This document shows, piece after piece, positions 38,001 through 45,200 of a stretch of DNA of 64,000 nucleotides (the first letter of the stretch is position 1; each line of letters opens with the position of its first letter). The stretch is taken from positions 20,544,214 to 20,608,213 of the forward strand of contig NC_044006.1 of the NCBI RefSeq assembly GCF_900496995.4. The letters run 5' to 3'. A program made the translations under genes and the position numbers. This DNA comes from Aquila chrysaetos chrysaetos. Its lineage: Eukaryota > Chordata > Aves > Accipitriformes > Accipitridae. Below the pieces are notes generated by a model. It saw nothing but the letters and a program-made list of their open reading frames with translations. It had not been told where the DNA came from and did no database searches.

Positions 38001-40168
38001 GTAACTAAATCGTGGTATTCATGTGTAAGCTTTATCTTTACTCCTAGTGAAAAGCTTTTACATATGGATGAACTCCATAAAGTTTTGCTTATTATTTAGT
38101 TGGCTTTAGGGTCAATGAACTGTGATGGTGATGAATATGATAGATGTAGTAGGCTTAATTAGGTAATAGTTGATTTTGTTATGACAGTTGCTTGATGAAT
38201 GTTACCTTGTTTTTCCACTCAGTGAAAATATATTTACAGAAATTATTTGCCTTTGAGATTACTTTTCCCTCACTTTATAACAAGCATTTTTCAGGTCCTT
38301 AATGGCGCAGTTAAGCAAGGGCTGCAATATTTTGGGTCCATGTTTTACTTTGACTCATATAATTTCGGAGGGGCAATGAAAGCCAGGAACTTTAATACCC
38401 AAACCAGATAAACCAGAATGTTTGCAGGGGTTTCAGGTATACCTTAAAAGGGACAGCACAAGGATGGAGAGCTTCTCCTCTCATAGTGCTAGTAATGTTC
38501 ATTGGAATGGGGAGTAATACATACAGCATCTTCATCCCCAGTAGTGAATTTGCCTGCCTGTGAGATCACTGGTGGCTGAGACTTCTTGCTTTGCAGCATC
38601 GTCATACAACACAGCTCTGTGGAACTTGGTTTTGTGCTTGGCTTTTAGCCGCTGTCCATCTCTCCACTAGTGTTCTTACAGAATGTTAATTGTGCTCCAT
38701 TTCAGCTGAAGAAATAATAACCAAACATGCCAACAAATTGGTTGCCACCATTGATGAAGCTCGTAAGTGGCTGAAGAAAATGGACTCTCACAGGATAAAA
38801 GAAGAAGGTATGTTTTCAAATTACACAGGTTTCTGTGCCCCCTAGAGATCACTGTTCCGTAACGGTCTCTTAGCATCACTTTAGTCTCCAAGTCAGCAGT
38901 GTTGTGGATATTCACTTACCCTCTAGGCAACAAGAAACGGGCACCTCCATCGGGGCACTCTGGAAAACATGAGTTAACCAGTCCTTCCTCAGTGGCTCTT
39001 TAAAACAGAGCATGAGCCTTGCAGCTGGTTACAGGGTGGCCAGAATGGAGCAAGCCTCCTCCCCAGCCCTCAGTGGATCCCAGCCTGCATAAAGTATGCG
39101 TGCGTTTGTGCACACAGGCACACACAGATGCACACGTAACTATGGTTCAAGTGCAGTCTTCAGGATAGAAACCTGGGCGGGGTGGGGACAGAAGAGAAGC
39201 TATCTTCATCTTCACCAATAAGACAGTGCTGTTTCTTAACTCTGCTGCAGCAGTGCATTTATGGGCAGTGTGGGTCCAAGTTCTCAGAAACTAGCTTCCT
39301 AACAGAAAAATAATCCTTAGCTTGTTTTTAAGAGTTCTGTGGAAAAATATTATATGCAGGTGGTTTTCTTTTGTTTTCACTTCCATTTCACTTGGTTTCA
39401 CACTAAAAGTAACATACATTGATGCAGTCTGTTGCATCACAGACCTCTGAGGACAAGTTTAAGCCTTCATTGTGCCTACCAGTATGTTTAGGTTTAAGCA
39501 CATATTTAGGTGGTGGGATTGCAACAGTTGCATAAAAAGGCAGCAATGAAGTGATCAGGCTTACAAATTGCACTATATGTAAAGCATTAAAGTAGCTCTA
39601 TTTTAGAAAATTTGATTGTGATAAAGTCTTGTGTTAACGCCGCCTTATTCCAAGAATGATATAGTTAATAAGACTACACAGGAGCGCTCTCATAGTCTCA
39701 CAAGCAACAATACAGTCTGTCCTTCAAGTCAGTAAGCGAATGTATTTTCTGCTGAATCTGAACCTTGAGAGAGGAGAGACATACTTCTTAAAAAAGTCAA
39801 AAGCAGTGACAATAGAAACAGATTTTCAGTGTAAAAATTAATTACGAGTGCAGCAAGTGGCTTAGCAGTCTCTGCTTCCTAGCAGAGCTCTTAAGCACAT
39901 TGTCATATTAAGCCCAATACTTCTGAAACATGATTATACACACATGAAGGTATATTGCTGACATATAAAATAGCAATGACATAGCTTGTCATATTATTAA
40001 GAGGAAAAGGTGTTGGGTTTTTCCATTCTGCATTAATTTCTTGTTTTCAATATAGGCTTTGTGCATGACAGAGACTTGGAAAATGAAGTGGAAGATGAAA
40101 GCATGACTTTTGAAGAACTTGTCTATAAAAAACCCTCAAGAAAAAAAGGAAGATGTGGGAAATGGTAA
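1928..40168 (+). CDS. TRANK1: TRANK1, 19 coding exons to the stop codon (5' partial)
   Basis: This is the spliced gene span. The 19 exons join in frame into 2796 codons and end in TAA. The protein begins inside its N-terminal region, because no initiator codon or 5'UTR is visible. Order of parts in the visible protein: ankyrin repeats about residues 55-175 and 320-410, a Ser/Thr/Lys-rich linker about 430-600, an alpha/beta module about 640-770, a UvrD-like SF1 helicase about 880-1540 with all main motifs, TPR-like helices about 1555-1800, then a long helical C-terminal region with CCCH-like and C2H2-like zinc motifs. Human TRANK1 is a large, poorly characterised protein known from bipolar-disorder association studies; its molecular role is not established. 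The combination of ankyrin repeats, UvrD helicase and TPR is diagnostic of TRANK1. The helicase residues look intact, so ATPase activity is plausible but not shown here. Confidence 0.93.
2012..5445 (+). other. TRANK1: TRANK1 intron, 3.4 kb
   Basis: This is AT-rich intron sequence between the exons at 1928 and 5446. I see no recognisable mobile element, RNA gene or extra exon in it. The open frames here, including a 112-codon one on the minus strand at 3856-4194, lack any family signature. Confidence 0.6.
5446..5584 (+). CDS. TRANK1: TRANK1 visible exon 2, first ankyrin-like repeat
   Basis: The acceptor is TTATCAG and the donor GTGAGT. The exon is 139 nt, phase 0 in and phase 1 out. It encodes [16 protein letters not shown] followed by [15 protein letters not shown]. 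This is the helix-loop-PLHxA pattern of ankyrin repeats. Confidence 0.9.
6138..6269 (+). CDS. TRANK1: TRANK1 visible exon 3, ankyrin repeat
   Basis: The acceptor is ATTCCAG and the donor GTAAAT. The exon is 132 nt with phase 1 at both ends. It contains [13 protein letters not shown], a clear ankyrin core (D-x-G-x-T-x-LH). It follows the previous exon after an intron of 553 nt. Confidence 0.9.
6303..6325 (+). repeat. (GT)n microsatellite
   Basis: This is an uninterrupted run of alternating G and T just inside a TRANK1 intron, 33 nt downstream of the donor at 6270. It is likely length-variable. Confidence 0.9.
7013..7190. repeat. AT-rich low-complexity block
   Basis: This is intronic sequence dominated by TATATA, TTTATA and ATAAATATAT words following a short GT-rich start. 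It has no coding or mobile-element signature. Confidence 0.8.
8265..8432 (+). CDS. TRANK1: TRANK1 visible exon 4, ankyrin repeat
   Basis: The acceptor is GTTTTAG and the donor GTACTA. The exon is 168 nt with phase 1 at both ends. It encodes [16 protein letters not shown], the second helix and loop of an ankyrin repeat (LLxxGADP type). A charged helix ending in [10 protein letters not shown] follows. Confidence 0.92.
8433..11174 (+). other. TRANK1: TRANK1 intron, 2.7 kb, with a poly-T run
   Basis: This is AT-rich intron sequence. The only distinct element is a run of 24 T at 10379-10402. It may be the end of an old retroposed sequence on the minus strand, but no recognisable body is attached. 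No further exon is needed, because phase 1 continues across. Confidence 0.6.
11175..11333 (+). CDS. TRANK1: TRANK1 visible exon 5, helical segment
   Basis: The acceptor is TTTTGCAG and the donor GTACAG. The exon is 159 nt with phase 1 at both ends. Only the frame carried over from the previous exon is open; reading ATGAAAGCAGAG instead hits a stop. It encodes amphipathic helices around [19 protein letters not shown] and [14 protein letters not shown]. Confidence 0.9.
11723..11974 (+). CDS. TRANK1: TRANK1 visible exon 6, helical segment
   Basis: The acceptor is GTCTTGCAG and the donor GTGAAA. The exon is 252 nt with phase 1 at both ends. It encodes helix pairs such as [20 protein letters not shown] and [14 protein letters not shown]. 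These are compatible with degenerate ankyrin or other alpha-solenoid repeats between the clear ankyrin units. Confidence 0.92.
12845..13021 (+). CDS. TRANK1: TRANK1 visible exon 7, best-conserved ankyrin repeats
   Basis: The acceptor is ACACCAG and the donor GTAAGG. The exon is 177 nt with phase 1 at both ends. It carries [17 protein letters not shown] followed by [12 protein letters not shown]. This is the strongest ankyrin match in the window, with GADP and the TPLHAA core. Confidence 0.95.
13022..14589 (+). other. TRANK1: TRANK1 intron, 1.6 kb
   Basis: I recognise no repeat family or RNA gene here. It ends in a long T-rich tract and TTTCAG before the giant exon. Confidence 0.6.
14590..17469 (+). 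CDS. TRANK1: TRANK1 visible exon 8, giant exon: ankyrin end, alpha/beta module, helicase motifs I-IV
   Basis: This is a 2880-nt internal exon with phase 1 at both ends (TTTCAG acceptor, GTAGAG donor). It starts with a last ankyrin unit ([19 protein letters not shown]). A Ser/Thr/Lys-rich linker follows, then a compact module from [10 protein letters not shown] (15417) to [11 protein letters not shown] (about 15790), then the helicase. Walker A is GRSGTGKT (16143-16166), Walker B is DEIQD (17229-17243), motif III is GDTAQ (17310-17324), and the motif IV region is [11 protein letters not shown] at the exon end. These are UvrD-family SF1 signatures. Two strongly acidic inserts (about 16290-16460 and 16780-16870) lie between motifs I and II. 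The open frame extends nine bases upstream into the intron, but the true boundary is the acceptor AG. Confidence 0.96.
17470..18064 (+). other. TRANK1: TRANK1 intron, 595 nt
   Basis: This short intron splits the helicase domain. I see nothing in it beyond the splice sites. Confidence 0.8.
18065..18264 (+). CDS. TRANK1: TRANK1 visible exon 9, helicase domain 2
   Basis: The acceptor is TTACAG and the donor GTTTGT. The exon is 200 nt, phase 1 in and phase 0 out. It encodes [20 protein letters not shown], the helical stretch that follows the YRSH motif in UvrD-like proteins, and ends in FGAHQ. Confidence 0.93.
18743..18880 (+). CDS. TRANK1: TRANK1 visible exon 10, helicase motif V
   Basis: The acceptor is ATGACAG and the donor GTATAT. 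The exon is 138 nt with phase 0 at both ends. It contains [19 protein letters not shown] (starting at 18812). This is UvrD-type motif V, normally written T-x-H-x-x-KG-L-E-[FW]-D; here the usual histidine is tyrosine. Confidence 0.95.
18881..22579 (+). other. TRANK1: TRANK1 intron, 3.7 kb, largely unexplained
   Basis: The intron is phase 0. Its right half (about 20900-22500) is richer in G and C and contains a 104-bp imperfect inverted repeat (21475-21578). Parts around 21900-22300 look like decayed mobile-element sequence, but I cannot assign a family. No open frame in it carries a protein signature. Confidence 0.5.
21475..21578. repeat. Imperfect inverted repeat, 104 bp
   Basis: The outer arms are CCAAGTCTCCTTGG (21475-21488) and its exact reverse complement (21565-21578). 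The pairing continues a few bases inward with two mismatches. Inner arms are GGTGAGTTG (21510-21518) and CAACTCACC (21535-21543), with a 16-nt loop. The 16-nt stretches between the paired blocks are of equal length on each side, so the whole could fold as one long hairpin with an internal loop. Confidence 0.8.
22580..22720 (+). CDS. TRANK1: TRANK1 visible exon 11, helicase domain 2
   Basis: The acceptor is ATTTTAG and the donor GTGAGT. The exon is 141 nt with phase 0 at both ends. It encodes [18 protein letters not shown] to FNVEMYK, the variable region between motifs V and VI. Confidence 0.9.
23411..23567 (+). CDS. TRANK1: TRANK1 visible exon 12, helicase motif VI
   Basis: The acceptor is GCTTCAG and the donor GTAAAG. 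The exon is 157 nt, phase 0 in and phase 1 out. It contains [27 protein letters not shown] (23441-23461) is the UvrD motif VI with its ATP-contacting arginine. The methionine at the exon start is internal, not an initiator. Confidence 0.96.
23792..24382 (-). mobile_element. Solo LTR of an avian endogenous retrovirus, antisense to TRANK1
   Basis: The 591-bp unit begins TG (as TGTCGCAGG) and ends CA (as TGTCACA) on the + strand. It is flanked by CCTGC at 23787-23791 and TCTGC at 24383-24387, a 5-bp target-site copy with one mismatch. On the minus strand it has TATA-like sequence (24202-24209, second candidate near 24160) and, further on, AATAAA (23845-23850 on the + coordinates), the order expected of an LTR. 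No internal retroviral genes accompany it. It sits in the intron between the exons ending at 23567 and starting at 24722. Confidence 0.7.
24722..24810 (+). CDS. TRANK1: TRANK1 visible exon 13
   Basis: The acceptor is CTTCTAG and the donor GTAGGA. The exon is 89 nt, phase 1 in and phase 0 out. It encodes [20 protein letters not shown]. The WxxQGDYYxxxxxWE pattern is the first helix of the TPR-like array after the helicase. Confidence 0.92.
25440..27995 (+). mobile_element. CR1 LINE, nearly complete ORF2 region but broken, sense to TRANK1
   Basis: The copy holds the end of the endonuclease domain ([15 protein letters not shown], with GDFN at 25557-25568) and a cysteine-poor connector. An RT domain in several frames follows ([33 protein letters not shown]), then the 3'UTR ending in CCCTTCCAACTTGACATT and GAGTCTATGAA. 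Stops and frameshifts interrupt it throughout. The RT active site reads FANN (27102-27113) instead of FADD. The 5' part of the endonuclease is absent. It lies in the 4.1-kb intron 24811-28938. Confidence 0.92.
27996..28938 (+). other. TRANK1: TRANK1 intron remainder
   Basis: This is AT-rich intron sequence between the CR1 3' end and the acceptor CACCCCAG. I recognise nothing further in it. Confidence 0.6.
28939..29042 (+). CDS. TRANK1: TRANK1 visible exon 14, TPR-like
   Basis: The acceptor is ACCCCAG and the donor GTAAGT. The exon is 104 nt, phase 0 in and phase 2 out. It encodes [20 protein letters not shown], a TPR-type helix (A-x-x-CY-x-K-G). Confidence 0.92.
29043..30703 (+). other. TRANK1: TRANK1 intron, 1.7 kb
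   Basis: The left 1.2 kb holds no element I can name. The right part contains an old CR1 tail, listed separately. Confidence 0.6.
30265..30640 (+). mobile_element. Old, diverged CR1 3' fragment
   Basis: The order of words matches the CR1 region at the end of ORF2 and into the 3'UTR: AATGATACCGGAAAGGCTGG, then GAACAAAGGCTGAG, then a segment ending GATTCTGGAACAGACTTCTGG. In CR1 these encode or follow the [13 protein letters not shown] segment and the line with a final 'W-N-R/L-P' motif. It is heavily diverged, with insertions and an A-rich tract in the middle. The family call is by recognition only. Confidence 0.5.
30704..30836 (+). CDS. TRANK1: TRANK1 visible exon 15, TPR-like
   Basis: The acceptor is TCTACAG and the donor GTATTA. 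The exon is 133 nt, phase 2 in and phase 0 out. It encodes [20 protein letters not shown] and a second helix [14 protein letters not shown], a clear TPR pair. Confidence 0.94.
31572..32152 (-). mobile_element. Solo ERV LTR (ERVL-like), antisense to TRANK1, with perfect 5-bp target-site copies
   Basis: The unit is flanked by GTTAC at 31567-31571 and GTTAC at 32153-32157. The + strand starts TGTCATGGTTTAACCCCAGC, which on the minus strand is the end of a well-known avian LTR. The minus strand contains a TATA box (31874-31879) followed by ATTAAA (31698-31703), in LTR order. The other end reads TA instead of TG, a simple mutation. There are no internal genes, so it is a recombined solo LTR. It lies in the intron before the exon at 32316. 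Confidence 0.88.
32316..32461 (+). CDS. TRANK1: TRANK1 visible exon 16, TPR repeats
   Basis: The acceptor is ATTGCAG and the donor GTATGT. The exon is 146 nt, phase 0 in and phase 2 out. It encodes [20 protein letters not shown] and [20 protein letters not shown], two consecutive TPR-type helices with the usual small and aromatic positions. Confidence 0.95.
32462..34167 (+). other. TRANK1: TRANK1 intron, 1.7 kb
   Basis: This is AT-rich intron. I see no mobile element, RNA gene or missed exon in it. Confidence 0.6.
34168..37244 (+). CDS. TRANK1: TRANK1 visible exon 17, second giant exon: helical region with zinc-like motifs
   Basis: This is a 3077-nt internal exon (ATTTCAG acceptor, GTAGGA donor), phase 2 in and phase 1 out. 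It begins with TPR-like helices ([40 protein letters not shown]). A long alpha-helical region follows. At 35075-35131 it has C-x8-C-x4-C-x3-H (from [19 protein letters not shown]), the spacing of a CCCH zinc finger. A Lys/Gly-rich loop lies near 35600-35670. Near the C-terminus is CDLCGVRF (36821 on) with histidines at 36992 and 37010, a C2H2-like arrangement with a long insert. A basic amphipathic stretch ([11 protein letters not shown]... about 36670-36735) could bind a helical partner, but this is weak. Confidence 0.96.
35075..35131 (+). other. TRANK1: CCCH-like zinc-finger motif inside TRANK1
   Basis: The codons for C (35075), C (35102), C (35117) and H (35129) give spacing 8-4-3. A phenylalanine and a glycine fall where CCCH fingers have them (C-x-x-F-x-x-G-x-x-C). 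Such fingers usually bind RNA. Zinc binding is inferred from spacing only. Confidence 0.55.
37245..38705 (+). other. TRANK1: TRANK1 intron, 1.5 kb
   Basis: This intron carries no recognised element. The open frame of the previous exon runs a few codons into it and stops. Confidence 0.6.
38706..38807 (+). CDS. TRANK1: TRANK1 visible exon 18
   Basis: The acceptor is CATTTCAG and the donor GTATGT. The exon is 102 nt with phase 1 at both ends. It encodes a helix, [20 protein letters not shown], continuing the C-terminal helical tail. Confidence 0.9.
38808..40055 (+). other. TRANK1: TRANK1 last intron, 1.2 kb
   Basis: It contains a short CA-rich stretch near 39110-39140. I see nothing else in it. 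Confidence 0.6.
40056..40168 (+). CDS. TRANK1: TRANK1 last coding exon and stop codon
   Basis: The acceptor is AATATAG. The frame carried from the previous exon (phase 1) reads an acidic stretch ([15 protein letters not shown]), then a basic tail [13 protein letters not shown] and TAA at 40166-40168. No donor is needed. The exon continues into the 3'UTR. Confidence 0.88.
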
Positions 40169-43100
40169 TGAGAAAAAATATGCAGGATTAAAAAATTGTT
40201 AAAAAGAAAAATAGAGGGATGGGGTCAGAAATGGGAAGAGTCTGAAGAAAAAGAGCAACTTACGCTATTTTTTGTATCACTTGTATTGTGTCAGAATAAT
40301 TACCTATGTGGTGATGATGTAATTGTTAAAACCTATCACAGGACAAATTTCCTTTCAAACCTATGTGGTAGCTTGAGAGTAACAAAAAGCCAAAGAAACA
40401 AACAAGTAGAAAAAATAATAATGTTTCTGCCTTATCTCAGGGGTATTTTTCCGGTCTTCTTTTTCTTCTTCCCTGTTAATTTACATCATCATTCTTCTGA
40501 GCTGGAATACTCAGAAAAATAGTTTCTGTGTTTTTAGTTTCTCTGATTTTAAGAGGTTTTAATTGGTGTTTTTAGGTTACCACTGTAAACCTGCTGTGTT
40601 CTGAGTCTTGTTATGTTTGGAAATTTTTGAGTCTTCAGGTGAGATACTTAGAGTATCTCTCTTTTCTATTTTTATAGACAAGGACAGTAATTTCTAAACA
40701 TGTCTTTTTGACAGTGTTCATACTTCTAATTAGATAGGTATGAAAGTTATAGATTGTCTTCTATTTGATCAAGTTTTGATATAAACTGTTACCTGTACAT
40801 ATTGAATTACAGATAATCTTTCTTTAAAAGACTGTTAGACATTTTAAGTGTTTTGTAAGTTTTAATTGATAAAAGGCTTTTTGTAATGTATAATAACATT
40901 TTTATAAAACCTGTAAGATTTTTAAAATCACTTGATCTTGTCTTATTTTTTCAATGCTTTCTGAAAGCTGTATATGACTGACTGCATGATTGAGATTTAC
41001 AAGTTGGGTCCAGAGTATCCGTTCATACTGACACTGTTTTACTTCTGGGATTTCAATGTTGCCAACATACTGTAGTGTCCTTTAGCAACCTTTTAAATTA
41101 ATGCATTTGCATGTTAAACATAATTAGAGTATTATTTAGTTGTTGAAATGTTTTGTCTTGAAAAGGGAGCCACTTTGTACACATAACAAACTGTTTGAAT
41201 AATTACGTTTTGCCAAAAACTTAGTAACTTGTTATGCTCAATGTTGTGGAAGTGGGACCCTTTACATGGGTAAAAATGAAATGCTACTGTAGAATAGAGC
41301 AACGTGGGCAGCAGTAATAGTTATCTATTTCATTGTAATTGCTTTTGTCTGCCAGAAGACTCTTTACTAAGTGCTGCTTCTTAAAGAAGCCTTGTTGCTT
41401 AAGCAAGCATCTAGAAGAGTAAAAACGTGCATTGATGAAATGTACTGCTAGTCACTTGCACTGTATAGAAATCAAGAATTAAGAAAGTTGGATCATTATT
41501 TGGCTTTGTTTTCTATAATTATGTGTATTTTGCATTTGAGATTACCCCAAGAAGCTTTCCTGATTAATTTCTCAGCTTGAGTATTTACATTTGCGGCAGT
41601 AAATGCTACCTAAACTTTTTAAGAACAATTACAATTTAGAAATCCTTGCTGGCCACAGTTTAAAGATCTAGTGATCATACTTTTTCTTTCTCTTTATGTG
41701 AAAAATGAAGCTTTAAAAGCATTATTGCAAAACACCAAGCAAAGAGAAAGCAACAAAGGAGAAGTAAGAACAGAAGTATATTGCATCGAGAAGTTCATCT
41801 TGGGTACATTTCCATAGGTACAGGGACATATGATCCTTGGTATGGTTCTATACAAACCACTGGTCATTCTCTGACTTTGAGTCAGCACTCCCAGATGGAA
41901 CTTAATTTCAATAGCATCTGAAGTACTGACTGTTAGTCAAAATTAATGGCAATTCAAATTTCGGGGCTTGTGGTTTCAGAGCTATATTAGGCCAAGATTT
42001 CAGTAATGTTCAAGCAGAGATGGGAAGTGTAGTTGGATCTCCAGTCCAGTATCAGTGCTTAAAGGGTTTTTTCCCCTATGATGGTATGCATAAATAGACA
42101 TAAACCTTTCTTTTCCATGGCAGGCTCTTCAGATAATAATGATCTGTGTACATTAATCCTATTTGAATGTTTAATTAGCAAAAAGGGATTGCCCAGATAT
42201 ACCCTGGGGTTTTTTGCTGTTTACTTAAAAATCTTTCTCACCCCTGGTGGAAGCTCCAGTGTTCTGGCACCAGCTAACGCCTTTGACTCAAAGGGCTTAG
42301 GAGCTATGACAGGTGCCTTGGTACGTGTGAGATGCATATTGCACTGAAACCTTGGAACTGAGTAGTGGATGCAGGCTGTCAAGCTAATCCACCCACTTCT
42401 GCCTGTCTAAGCCATGTTGAGTTGAAAAGAATTTAGAAAAGGCTTCAAAACCACAGAAGCTGGTGACTTAAAATCTCGCTCCCTGGTGATACAAAAATGA
42501 CACCTAAATGAGAAAGAAGAACGAACTATTTACTGTAGTTGGAAGACAGGGGTGTGGTCTAAAAGATGACAATTCTCCAAATTCCAAAATCCTCCAGAAA
42601 AAAATTGCTTGCTTGCTTGAACCTCATATTAATACAAAGGACTGTGTGGTAAGTGATGGGTACTTTCCACCTTTTTCCTTTATTCCTCTTAAAAGCATTG
42701 TTTCATAGTATTGCCCACAGTTTATTCCAAAACACTTTCCTAACAATTAGCTGTTACAAACTCTGGCTCAGCAAAACATTTAAATGCTCCAAGTTTTTTA
42801 AGGTTTTTTTGCTTTCATTCCTAAAGGGAAGCCCTTTGCCTTTATGCTCACTGAAAACCTAGGAGGGAAGAAATTGTCTTATCTCAGTGTAAATAACATA
42901 AGAGGTTTTCCTGCTGGCAATCCCTGTGACATTATTTGCTGAAAACCGATTATGAAGCACCCTTCCTTATATGAAAGGCGGCCACAGCCATTGCTGCTGA
43001 GCTTCTACCTTTGTGGTTGGAGCATTCAGTTTTCATGAAAACCTTCACACCTGCACTTACTAAAGTGTCTCCGGGTCTTGCTGTGTATTAGATTTATGGC

Positions 43101-43915
43101 ACATCTATCATTCAGGCTTTCGGTTAGCACGTAACTCAGAAATACATTAGCAAAGTACCGGGCAACACCCGTACTCCTTATTTGTTTATCTTGGTGTAGT
43201 AGATGTCAGAAGTTTTGAGTGTCTTAATGCCCATTTGTAAGAGCTGGTGTGGCGGGGAGTGGAAGAGTTTATGTATTTTGTTTTGTAGTTTTCATGACTA
43301 TATTCGTACGCCAAGATTTCTGACTGTACATAGACTCAAAGTCAATGTGAAACACTTAGAGTCAGATACTTAAACACCAAAGCAGTTGAATTTTCAGATT
43401 AATAGCCTTTACAAAGAAACACTCTGTGAGAATTAGAGCATTTATTTTGGTTTTCAGACAAGGACTTCCGATACTGTTTTCAGCGTGTGATCTGAGCACG
43501 GTATGTGTCTGTGCATAGGTGGTGTGTATTCGTGCTGTCATCATTGCTGTGTTGATCCTGCCTTGTTGCAAGATAAGGGGTTACAGTGTCTTTGAAGTCT
43601 GTTACGATCATTCTGTGCTGCTGGATCTGTGGAAATGGTGTTTGGAAAGAAATTGGTAGAAGACTCTTGCCTACCTACAGCCCATCTTCCGTTTAGTCTG
43701 CACAGAAAGTTTCATGGTTTAAAGATGCAATTGTAGTGATTTAAATAATATCAATACTCCAGACATTTATAAGTTACTTTCCTTGGGCTTCTGATCAACT
43801 GGTTTCTAAATTGTCCTGTGTAAATCCATGCTGAAACTTTAGCAAACAATTGACAGAATTAGGTTACCTCTAAGACATTTTGCGGGCAAATAAATAATAG
43901 TGATGCCAGAAAGTA
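40169..43915 (+). other. TRANK1: Probable TRANK1 3'UTR and downstream sequence
   Basis: This is AT-rich sequence with no convincing coding frame. The first canonical AATAAA after the stop is at 43889-43894. An ATTAAA about 20 nt after the stop is too close to be likely. A Pumilio-type element TGTACATA lies at 40794-40801. If the AATAAA at 43889 is used, the 3'UTR is about 3.7 kb. The true end could be earlier through a variant signal; it cannot be settled from sequence alone. Confidence 0.4.
43889..43894 (+). terminator. TRANK1: Candidate polyadenylation signal AATAAA for TRANK1
   Basis: It is the first canonical hexamer downstream of the stop codon, followed after about 20 nt by a T-rich stretch (AGTAGTTTTTCATT). 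Use is unproven. Confidence 0.3.
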
Positions 43916-44450
43916 GTTTTTCATTAAGTCTTGTAGAAGTAAATCCTTGAAATTCCCTCTTGTGAAGGGGTGAGTAGGGCTTTACTGAAGCTACATGACA
44001 CCAGTTCAGTGCTATATGCCTTTCTGTGAACTATTCATTGTAACATTTGCTTGTCTTGTGCTAGACATGCTTTATGAAATCATGGGATGAGGTTTTTGCC
44101 TTCGAACAATCAAGGATAGAACATTTGAGCTGTTTAAATGTTGGCTGCTTCCCTGGAAATAGAAAAGTTAGAGCAAAACACTATGAGGAGATCTGCTGCT
44201 GACTTGCCTTGTCAGCTTAGATATGCTGAGCTTTGAGTTCCTCCAGTATTAGTGATGTCTCAGTCAAGGTCAGTATCTGTGTAGTTTGGAGCACTCTACA
44301 TGCATTATACAGCCTTTCTTTGAGGAAGTTTACATTTCTAGTAGTTTTGGGCAGGGTCCCCAAAAGTAGAAGAGCCCTTGAACATGGAGTTGCTTAAAAG
44401 GACTCTGAAGCAGGGGTAGATCAGGTGCCTATGTCCTATGCAGAAAGTTG

Positions 44451-44501
44451 GGTACCTCAGTATGGGATACAGAGCAGAAGAGCACTGAGCACTGAGGTAC
44501 C
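44451..44501. repeat. Perfect 11-bp inverted repeat with 29-nt spacer
   Basis: GGTACCTCAGT at 44451-44461 and ACTGAGGTACC at 44491-44501 are exact reverse complements. It may be chance or part of an old element. Confidence 0.6.
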
Positions 44502-44719
44502 GGTGATCTGAAATGGTGTTTCAGACGTCAAAAAACATGCAGAAAGGAAAACACTGAATACAGGTGAGTTTCAGACCCTCTGTATCGTTGGAGCTTTGAC
44601 TGGGGGAGTCTGGGAGCAGGGGATTTCCATGCTGCGCACTTCAGACAACCTTCAGTAGTCTCTCTGTCAAAAGAACAGATCGGAATTCTTTATCATCACC
44701 AGGAGACAGCCAGAAAAAG

Positions 44720-45200
44720 TTTCCTTGGAGGAGGATGTGATGATGAGTACTTCTCTAACAGCCGAGTGGCTGGAGTACTCTAGGCTGCTGAGACAGCCAG
44801 GTTTCGAACTCAGCCCTCCCAGGAGGATACTCTGAGCCGTGTGCTGATTTGCCCACAGGAGCGTTCACTGCAGCTGCTGCTGAAGGTGACTTCATTCAGG
44901 ATTTTTTTGGGCCAGTGAAAGGGTGGAAGAGGGACCGTTCAGGAAGGGAAGACATGCATTGCAGTTGCAACTGTCAACACTACTAGTCCTACATGTGAAA
45001 AAGCAACCAGCCCTTGGAAGGGGACTTGCAGCTCCAGTGTTAGTGGCACTTGGTTGCCAGGGCAGGGTTGAGCCCCCTTTCTCTGAATTCATTACACAGT
45101 GAAACAGCTTCAGCAGGAGAAGTGGAAATGCCAGCAGCCCAGGTGGAATTAAACCTGGCTCTCCTGTTCCCTGGGAGAATGCTCTGATTCAGAAGCTAGT
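44720..45200. repeat. Possible pair of ancient tRNA-derived SINE fragments
   Basis: Two patches, 44720-44880 and 45070-45200, each have a B-box-like phrase (GGTTTCGAACTCAGC; GGAATTAAACCTGG). A CCTCCCAGGAGGATACTCTGAG-like or CTGGGAGAATGCTCTGA-like segment follows. The shared layout suggests related old SINEs. The family is not identified. Confidence 0.3.
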
